From Penium margaritaceum (lineage: Eukaryota > Streptophyta > Zygnematophyceae > Desmidiales > Peniaceae): 64,000 nucleotides of DNA. Each line of letters begins with the position of its first letter. Position 1 is the stretch's first letter. The notes beneath the pieces are model-generated. The model saw nothing but the letters and a program-made list of their open reading frames with translations, was not told where the DNA came from and did not search any database. Below, piece after piece: positions 56,401 through 64,000 of this stretch. The stretch lies in NCBI GenBank assembly GCA_023375785.1, contig SZWC01004923.1, forward strand, positions 48,859 to 112,858. Direction: 5' to 3'. The translations under genes were made by a program, and so were the position numbers.

Positions 56401-56593
56401 CGGAAGACTACGAAAGAAGGGCGGTGAATATGTGGCGGAGAACGTCTCGGGGCAGGCACGAGAAGTCAGAGTGGGCTTCAGAGGAGCAGCCTTGGTGAGT
56501 GGCAGCCACAACAAAGATCTCATTTGAGGCCCTTTGTGGGGGTGCAATTTGGTGTGTCTTCCATATGGGATCGTGGCAACCATAAGAATCCAT
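53414..56593 (-). CDS. F-box protein with Sel1-like repeats
   Basis: The likely start is the ATG at 56593 (MDSYGCHDPIWK). Exon 1 runs to a GTGAGG donor after 56189. It holds an F-box (CLPRDVLRHIFTALL ... VVALACCSRSWR) and a first Sel1-like repeat (LRLGKLLKKGRKGSL, ALACFLVAADMGVQGAM). A second exon probably starts at 55969 and carries LWEAAETGLVIAMGNLGMAL. The last exon, 53626-53414, follows a good acceptor (TCGTGTGCAG), has ARWYRLVAEGGHPRAMFNF and WLRRAASVGH, and ends in TGA. Middle exons are unclear and one part is lost in the gap at 54845-55398. The order matches the land-plant F-box/Sel1 family I recall from Arabidopsis At1g70590, presumably an SCF ubiquitin-ligase adaptor. An in-frame TAG lies inside the F-box at 56408-56410, so it is a pseudogene, a sequence error or a recoded stop. 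Confidence 0.7.
54845..55398. other. assembly gap (554 N)
   Basis: A run of N lies within the F-box/Sel1 gene, between its second and last recognisable exons. Frames running through it are artefacts. Confidence 0.97.
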
Positions 56594-57522
56594 GTACCAT
56601 AGCTCTGCAGAAAGGGAAAAGGCAAGAACCAGATTGGGCACAAGCTAGGAAGGGAGAGGGAAAGGTCTGAAAACACGTCCTTCAGAAGTATTCTTCTTCT
56701 TCTTCTTCTCAGGGAAGTTGATTGTCCAGGTGGGAAGTTGATGATTGACTGCCAAGAATTCCATGGAGTAGTATCGTCAACTTCCACTGGTATCTACTGG
56801 CACAACTTGAGCCTTTGGTCCCTTTCTTCCATGCACGAGCCAAAGTTTCTGGCAAGAAGTCAGCCATCCGTTGTTCAGAGTCGGACCCCAGTCACCCCGC
56901 GTAGTAGTGTGTGCAAGCTCATTTACACCAAAACAATAGAGGTCAGAGTTCTTTCACTGTTCCACAGTCCGAGTGTCCCATGGGGCAGCATAACCAAGAC
57001 TCTAAGCTGGAAGAGTCAAAGGTCTCCTTCAACTGTGCAGAAGACATGTAACAAGCATGAGATGTGTTTCAGTCTGAGTGGCACCTGACTCCTCCTATCC
57101 TGCCAACCATTTGATCCACTACTTCCTTAGTCAGAAGATTTTGCCATGTTTTTTTCCCCAGAGCTACCTTCAATATCAGTGAGACATCACGACATGAAGA
57201 TTGCAGAATCCCATCAAGGCAGAACAAACACCAGGCCAAAAAATTTCAAGGAGTTTCCAGCAGAAAAAAAGTGCACCAAGGTGGAAAAGGAAAGGAATGG
57301 GTAAGAGATGAAGACAAGGAGAGCCATCAAATATGACTTTGTTACAAAAAACTGAAGACGGAAACAACGGTAATACACTTGGCTGGAGGTGTCAAGCCGG
57401 CAAGAAAACCCTGGCAACCCTTCAACCATGTGATCGACCATGCCTTGCATTATGTTACAACACAGCCGTGACTTGAAGTTTAGACTGAGTGTCTTCAAGA
57501 AAGCCAAAAACACTGTCCAACA
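56594..57522. other. no recognised gene; upstream of the F-box gene
   Basis: It should contain the promoter and 5' UTR of the reverse-strand F-box gene. A TTC-repeat (CTTCTTCTTCTT) at about 56692-56709 is purine-rich on the transcribed side. A GA/pyrimidine-type promoter element is possible but unproven. No other coding signal is convincing. Confidence 0.35.
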
Positions 57523-57838
57523 TCAGTCGCGATGCTTGCGACCGAACTCTGTCTCGATAGATTCAACGGTACACTGTCCGTGGCCATAAAAGATGTAGTC
57601 ACTCTTCTGGCCTTTGGACATGAAGGTGCGATTGTTGTGGTTCAACAAGGGCAATGGCTTGCCTTCCTTCAATAGAGGAGTTCTGCATCGTAGGTCAAAG
57701 AAAATGAAAACAATACTTAGATAGCCAAACGACAGTGTTGTCTGACATAAACTCCAGCACTTTTGCCACGAACGAAGGGGAGGACGACCCAATGAAGCAT
57801 TCTTTGCCACTGTTAAGGAATTTCAACAGCCCCTGCAT
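57523..57838 (-). CDS. weak candidate small gene or last exons
   Basis: From the ATG at 57838 (MQGLLKFLNSGKECFIG) a frame runs to 57717. After a GT...AG stretch of only 34 bp (57716-57683), an in-phase frame continues with GQKSDYIFYGHGQCTVESIE and ends in TGA at 57523-57525. Both pieces read like real protein, but a 34-nt intron would be exceptionally short. Each piece could instead be an exon of a larger gene. The family is not recognised. Confidence 0.3.
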
Positions 57839-58484
57839 TCTCTAGAATCGTCCTCGCAGCCTCAGTGCTTCGTTGTGAAGCTACGCTGATAGGTCGGATT
57901 GCACCAGGAGCCTCAACCAATGTGAACACTGGCTCATCTTTTGATGAATGCAAGATAGGCAGCCTGGAGCCCTAAACGCACTGGTTGCTAACGTGAAGCC
58001 GAAGAACGGCCCTGTGGACACTTGCCGAGTAGCACTCATGACAACTTTATGAGATGTTTTGGACAGCAGAAAAACAAAACAATCAATTTCCTGGCAAGCC
58101 CCTACAAGCCTGCGGTGAATCCAAGATATGAGCATGTACGAGAGCTTCACTGCGTAGACGAGCACGGTCAAACTCACCGTCGATGACGTGCGACGGATGA
58201 GTTAACGCGACCAGCCTTGACTGACACGACACACAATCCCTCCACAGTGCTGGATCTGTGAGGGGTGGCCTGTTGGAGCAATGGAACCTCAGAGAGAAGG
58301 CAAAGATTGCTTAGTCCCAAGGACCAAAACATATTTCAGTCTGTTCTGAAAGAAGCTCTTGCCTTCGCTATAACAAAACCTCCGCTTCACCCGTCACAGG
58401 GGTTTAACCACAAGATTTTGATGATTCGGCTTGGCGGGTCCAGCCTAAAAGGATAAAACAAAGTTGAAACAAAGGAGTAAAAGA
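57839..58484. other. no recognised gene
   Basis: A reverse-strand frame at 57881-58177 has hydrophobic N-terminal residues but no domain I can name. It could be an upstream exon of the candidate at 57523-57838. Confidence 0.3.
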
Positions 58485-58695
58485 TACCACCACGACCACC
58501 ACCCTCATCACCACCATCACCCCTACCGTTGGCGCAGCTGCCATTGTTGCCGCCATAGCTGCAGTCGCCATAACCGGCGCTGCCACAGCCGTCGTAGCCC
58601 CCGCCGCCGCCGCCACCACCACCACCACAACCACCACCAGCACCAACACCACCACAACCAACACTACCACCACCACCACCACCACCACCATAAGC
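58485..58695. repeat. (ACC)n / (CAC)n trinucleotide-rich block
   Basis: ACC-type triplets dominate, broken by a GCCGCC-rich centre. Translations are poly-His, poly-Val or poly-Thr and are not genes. Confidence 0.85.
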
Positions 58696-58699
58696 TGTT

Positions 58700-59839
58700 G
58701 GTGGTTCTCAACAGCAACATATGTTAACTAGTCGATCCACACATTTCAACAATAAAACATAACATAACTAGGGAAAACTGAGTTGGAATCGTATCCAACT
58801 GCATGCAAGGACACTTTGATATTTTTTGAAAGATAAGTTAACTGTGAAGTATACAAAATATCAGATCAAAACTCTTCAATCCAATCAATTTGAGCACAAT
58901 GACAGACTTCAGATATTCCCTTCAATATATGATAAGAAGGGCTACAATAATCGTTTTTAGTGTTTCAACAACTTCTCGAGCAAACCATGAGGGAGCTCGA
59001 CACGAACAATGGCTAAAAACAAGGTTCCACTGCTTTTACGTTTTACTTTTGGCTAGCCAACTAGAACATTCGCTTACTGTTATGTAAATCTATGAATGTT
59101 TCCATTTCTTATGACAATGAATGTATGGAAACGGGATCATATGCACAACATGTTCTTCCTAGGACATTTTTTTCTTCATGGAAAGTTTTAGAACAAAACA
59201 ACATTAGACAACAAACCTTAATAGTCATAACGCTACCCAGTTTCTCCCCGTTTCATGAAATGGAGAAAGGCCATTAATAACATAAGTTCAACATGATGTT
59301 TATGCTAGTAATGAATATCATGCGATGTAATACATGGTCGAAAGGAAATCTTTTTTCGACGCCCAAACGCCACACCCACCCTAAGCAGTCCAAATGTATA
59401 ACAAGAGTGTATTGGGTAGTGTATCGTCAAAGGGGGGGGGAGTTGATACAATTGTTTACCTATGCAATTATGGGAATTTTGATGTGACTTCATGATGTAC
59501 TCCCTGATAACTCATTTAGTCATAGAAAACAACACGCGCTTTTCATTCTACGTACCAGCTACACTTCTTTGTACACTCCCAAAATACACTAGAGGGGTTT
59601 GGGGGGAGGGGGCTCGACTTTTGCCCTTCATCCACAAGTCACAAGTGTGTTGGTGGGGTGTATCGGATAATGTATCAAGGGGTTGTTGATTCAGTGCAAA
59701 CATGTGCTAAGTATGGAAAATGCACGAGTGTTTTTTTTGTTTTGTTTGTGTACTAGCTATACACCCCAATTGACCAAGTCCACCAAGTCATTTCCATCAA
59801 TGCACCAAACATTTTCCACGTCATCCATGTGTAATTTGA
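58700..59839. other. AT-rich, no recognised gene
   Basis: There are no convincing coding frames. Two G-rich blocks (about 59404-59455 and 59645-59695) resemble each other (GTGTATTGGGTAGTGTATCG and a GTGTATCGGATAATGTATC relative), perhaps ends of an old element. Confidence 0.35.
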
Positions 59840-61010
59840 AGCTCCCTCATTCAATTCAAATGACAAGAGTAGTTTTCCATACATGTGCTACTTAGTTTCG
59901 TTCCTCGCAAGTTAACTTAATTTGCTTCATGTCTCGTTCTTACTTGTGCCTCCATGAACAACTGTCAACATTTGACATACCACTCATCTCTCCTTCAACG
60001 TGCTTTACAACTAAGAGGGATCCTTATATGAAAGTTTTTTTGCAAGATGGCACTTCTTTCACTTATGTGTGGGATGATAGTGTATACTTACCATGAAATA
60101 CCTCACCACTAACAACCCACAGTTGTACTTCATTAAACGACTATGAATTGAAAAAGGTTGTGTTTTCGCTAAAAGTGTTCATGCAAAACCATGTCAACGA
60201 AGAATTTCCTAAGCATCTGCAACACAATTCTGCCACATTTCCTCATCTTTTGTTCAGCATTTTACAACGTTGAAACATCTTATTGTTCTATTCTTAGTCG
60301 AAGCGGGGTAAATGTGCCTAATCCAGCCACATGGGTTGAATACTAAGGCTAGTTATCAGAATTTGTAGATTGTTTTTCTGCCATCAACGTGACGTACATC
60401 CACATCATTGTGCCAAACCTCCACTGAGGTTCTTCTTTCAATCACTGTTAACAAACTACTAAGAGCATCATTGTTGCATGCTATGGTAGTCACAAGTTGA
60501 AATATGTCAAGGGAGAGAGGCATGCACACATGACTTAAGGATAGTTTAGTGCAAATAATAGTAAGCACTCATTTTCCTATGTAGGGATTTTCTGAGGATA
60601 AAAGTTCATGGCCCCTTTTAATAGCCAATGGTATCCTTCAAGTACGTTCCTCATGGGGATAGTAGCCCAAGAACCGTTGAGGACTTATCCAACAAGGGAC
60701 ATGTGTGCGCAAGGCAAGAAAATATGCATTCATAGTTTGAGAGCTAGGATCCTTATTTTTAATGAGCATGCCAGCTTACTTAACTAGAATCATGGCTAAT
60801 ATTTTGCATGCTTACAATGAAAAATTGAAGAAAAGAGATAGGATGTGAGCATGTAATCATGTACCTATTGCATGAACACATTAGGAAACTTCAAAATCAC
60901 GTGATTAACCATTCACGTCGATTGATTTGATGTTTCATCAAAATAATCTCCACCTATTATGTCATTTGTGCCATTGCTTACATCTGCTCATACGTCATTG
61001 CTAAAACACC
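59840..61010. mobile_element. second copy of old element D (uninterrupted here)
   Basis: The left part matches 3725-3938 and the right part matches 28420-29018 and 29422-29570, in the same order and orientation. This copy has neither element C nor the TRIM, so it shows the empty target. It is degenerate and non-coding. Confidence 0.6.
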
Positions 61011-61466
61011 ATGATGACTTTTCCAAGTCAAAGTCGGCCCCAAGTCGGAAGTCGAAAGTTGGGCGTCGCCATATTGGCAAAATTCGGTCAAAGTCGATTT
61101 TTCATAAGCACCTAAACTTGCCATAAATGGCACCTAGTCACTCTGAACATGTCAATTTGCAGGTGTTTTTTACCTTACATGTTGGATCACTTACTTAGTA
61201 CAACACACCTATTGCCTTTTGTTTTATTGCTTAGACCATTCCACCTTGCATTTGTACACATTCTGCCTTTACATCATGCCTTGTAGAAAATCCACTGGAG
61301 TCATTCTATCTTCTCTCATACATCCATAACATGCTATGGATTCTCATTCATGGAAAGCATTGAACAAAGCTGAATGTGGAAAGTGCTTGAATGCAAGGCA
61401 ATGAACTACTTTGAGAGCTTTGAGAACAAGTAAGATTGCATTGGAACTTTCATGGTAGACATATCA
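61011..61466. other. no recognised gene
   Basis: This is sequence downstream of the hAT frame. It includes AAGTCGG/AAGTCGAAAGT repeats near 61030-61070. The far terminal inverted repeat of the hAT element may lie here but was not identified. Confidence 0.35.
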
Positions 61467-64000
61467 TCAGGTCTTGCGTGCTTTCTTGCCAGCCTTGGTA
61501 GCAGCAGCCTTGCTAGCACTGGCCTTGGCAGCCGCAGCCTTTGTAGCAGCAGCCTTGGCTGCTGCAGTTGTCTTCAGAGCAGCTACCCTAGCAGCAGCTA
61601 CCTTGGCTGAACCAGCCATGGCAGATGTGTCAAGCTGCCCAATGGCTCTGGCATAAGGAGGACGAGCTGTAGATGCTGCTGCTGCTGTTGTAGATGGACT
61701 TGACACAGTTGAAGTCCCACCACCTCCACCAGCTGTTGCTGCACTTCCAGTGTCACCCCCAGGTGTTGCTGCTGCTTGATCCAACTACAAAGCTGCCTCC
61801 ACATCCTTCCGCTTCCGCACACCAAGCTATAGAATCCTTCCAACTTCCTTCTCAGCTGTCAGCTCCTCCTCCTCAACCTCCTCTACTTCCAATGCCCCTT
61901 CACTATCATCATCATCCCCCTCCATTTCCAACTCAACATCATCATCAGAATCCTCTTCCTCTGATGCCGCCTCTCCTGCACCATCAGCTTCAGCACACTC
62001 ACTACCTGCGTCCTCTCCACCAACAGCACTAGCAGCTCCTGCTCTAACTTCAACAACCTCGCCAATAGCACCAATTTATTCCAACCACACCTCATCATCA
62101 TCACCGGCATCGGCAATGAGGGGGTCCCATACCCTGTCCTCTCCATGTTCGTCGTTTACATCATCAATCTCTCCATCTGCTTCACTCCCACTATCAGCTT
62201 CTTTGTCCTCTGTTGCTTTCAAGATGTTGGCAATGAGGGTGCTTCTTTGTCCTCTGTTGCCTTCAACAAACTATACCTTGTCATACAATTTGTTGAGGCG
62301 GACTTTGACCCGCACCAGCAGCTCCAAGGTGCTGACCTTCAGCTTGTTGCGTTGTGCTGTCTGCACCAGCTCGTACTTGGAGAACACGCGTTTGTTGTCC
62401 GAGGAACTGCAAGCTTGTGCAAGCAGTCTCATGGAGAATGCACGGAGATCAGGGAGACTTTTCATGAACCTGGCATGCGAGCAGAAAGCTGGCATGTCGA
62501 CAGCCAGCACCTGCTCCACTGCTGCCTTTGCCTTCTCTATGTCCGTGGCACGAGAGGGGTCATTGTCGCACGTCACCCGTGTGTTCTCAAACCCCTCTAG
62601 CTCTCTCTCAAGAGCTTCAATGTCCTTCTCAGGCACAAGGGCCGTAACCACCACATTCCATGCCTCAACCATCTTCTCGTCACCATCAAGTTTGTGACCA
62701 AAGTACATCGGATGCACACGACGTGCAGCAGCAAAAATAGGACAGTTCATCTGGTTATCCCACCGCCATCTCAGCCGCTCCAATGCAAACTTGACCCTGG
62801 CTGGGTTGCACGGTGCACGCATGCGTCCACGTGCAAGCCCAAGTTTGCGCACAGCCTCTGTTGTATCCAACAAAGTCTCGTAGACACTGCCTGCAGTACC
62901 GCCAGCAGCATCAGCCTTGCGCAATGCAAGCACAAAAGACATCATGAGTTTCATCAACGCCTTCACCTTGAGCCAGAACACACCCATCCTGATAATGCGA
63001 TGCACTTCCTTCTTCTTTGCTTTCCAGCCAGCGTCCCTACCATCTCCCATCTTCTGCCATTTGTCACTTGCCACCAACTTTTGCAAAACATCCTTCATGT
63101 CCAAGAGGCGGGTCAGCATCCTGTGGACAGATGCAAAACGTGTGGCAGCAACTGGAAGGAGAACCCTGCCCCCGGACTCTGACTTCAGCCAGGACCTCAG
63201 GAGGTCCTTGTTCATGAAAAATGTCACCAATTTCTCACACTTGCTTTTGACAGCTTGTCCCCATTCCGTCTTCCCCAAGTCCTTCAGGCACAGGTCAAGA
63301 CTGTGACAGACATAGTGAGTGAAAAAGACTGCAGGGTACTTCTCTCGCAAAGCCTCGTACGCCCTTTTGTTGGTGCTTGCGTTGTCCGTGATTAACAAGA
63401 TTACCTTCTCAGGTCCCACCTCAGTGATGGCCTGGTCAATGACGCAAGCCACGTGGTTAGCGTCACGGACCAGACCACTCGCGTCACAGCTGAAGAGGTG
63501 AGAAACCCCCTTGGCGTTGGAGGCCATGGCCGAGTAGATGGGGCAGATCTGGATGTCGCTCCACTCGTCCACCCCAAGGGAGACGCCAAAGATGTCCCAG
63601 CCGATCCGCAGTGGTGCCTACATCTCAGCAAGCTCCCTGTCCAACACAGGGAGAATCACCTCCTTCACTCTGTCCTTGCTTAGCAACCTGAAACCCCCCG
63701 TTGTCTTCCGCGAATCCTCCACAAGCTCCAGCACGCTAGAGTCTTGGCAGAAGGAGATGGGTAAGGCGTTCTTGGCCATGGTTTTGACGATCGTTTTCTG
63801 GCACTACGAGTTTGTAGCGTTTGCGAGATGCTCCGACATCAAGCTCTGCTTGGCTGAGCTGAGAGAGGCTGCCGAGGTTGGAGTGCCGGTGAAGATAGGG
63901 CTGAAAGAAGGGGCGTTGCACGACTGTGAAGTGGCCATCTGCTGTTGTTGCTGCTGCTGCTGCTGTTGCTCACTAGGCATTTGCTGTGCACCAACTGCTG
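61467..64000 (-). mobile_element. hAT-type transposase (DUF659 + hAT dimerisation), 5' end outside window
   Basis: One reverse-strand frame runs from the window edge to a TGA at 61467-61469. In order it has a poly-Gln segment, a lead-in MAKNALPISFCQDSSVLELV, a DUF659-like catalytic part (VDEWSDIQICPIY, LLITDNASTNKRAYEALR, HYVCHSLDLCLKDLGK), the TRFASVHRMLTRLLDMKDVL block, FALERLRWRWDNQMNCPIF, and a hAT C-terminal dimerisation region (RLLAQACSSSDNKRVFSKYE, QRNKLK). An acidic stretch and an Ala/Lys-rich tail ending KKARKT follow. The longest open part is 62271-63572. In-frame stops interrupt the frame at 63804, 63618, 62271, 61827 and 61785 (all TAG) and 62076 (TAA), with no frame change. The BED finger and both TIRs are not visible. 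Confidence 0.85.

Noticed and set aside
58404-58727. Poly-Val and poly-His frames
   Set aside because: Translations of the ACC/CAC triplet block.
1-64000. CRISPR array, tRNA/rRNA genes, Polinton or other capsid-bearing DNA element, bacterial-type operon
   Set aside because: No regularly spaced identical repeats with unique spacers, no cloverleaf or rRNA sequence, no protein-primed polymerase or capsid signature was seen; the repeats present are LTRs, tandem arrays or simple sequence.

Overview
The window looks like transposon-rich nuclear DNA of a streptophyte (green-lineage) eukaryote. The evidence is Ty1/Copia elements primed by the plant-type initiator-tRNA site (TGGTATCAGAGC), a Ty3/Gypsy chromovirus, a TRIM, a hAT transposase of the DUF659 type, an F-box/Sel1-repeat gene of a family I recall from land plants, and a secreted Ser/Pro-rich (SPPP) protein. 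A charophyte alga would fit, but the species cannot be settled from this sequence. I saw no tRNA, rRNA or CRISPR.

Layout. 1-2870: the 3' part of a Copia element with its PPT and presumed 3' LTR. 3150-33060: a deep nest. An old AT-rich element (D, with a reverse-strand Gypsy RT trace) holds a non-autonomous LTR element (C, 3939-28361). C carries Copia element B (11655-27916) in its 3' LTR, and B carries Copia element A (12251-20743) in its 5' LTR. LTR divergence by eye falls in the same order (C > B > A). D separately took a TRIM (29019-29421). A second, uninterrupted copy of part of D lies at about 59840-61010.

Element C has no gag or pol. On the opposite strand its interior carries a series of exon-like coding segments with good splice sites, which looks like a captured multi-exon host gene.

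33060-36170 is AT-rich with nothing recognised. 36597-36881 may be an exon of a small secreted Cys-rich protein. 37115-39000 is simple and tandem repeats beside an assembly gap. 39258-48950 holds reverse-strand fossils: a Copia fragment, a chromovirus gag fragment, and a longer chromovirus with an odd palindromic junction at its PBS. 50584-52547 is a host gene for a secreted SPPP protein with two related domains. 53414-56593 (reverse) is an F-box/Sel1-repeat gene interrupted by an assembly gap. 57523-57838 is a weak gene candidate. 61467-64000 (reverse) is a hAT transposase running off the window.

The recognised genes do not form one pathway. Most of the DNA is layered transposition into a gene-poor region, with two or three host genes near 50-58 kb. 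Isolated single N bases mark assembly joins, so some local duplications and frame shifts probably come from the assembly. Interrupted LTR elements are treated here as fossils and their individual breaks are not itemised.
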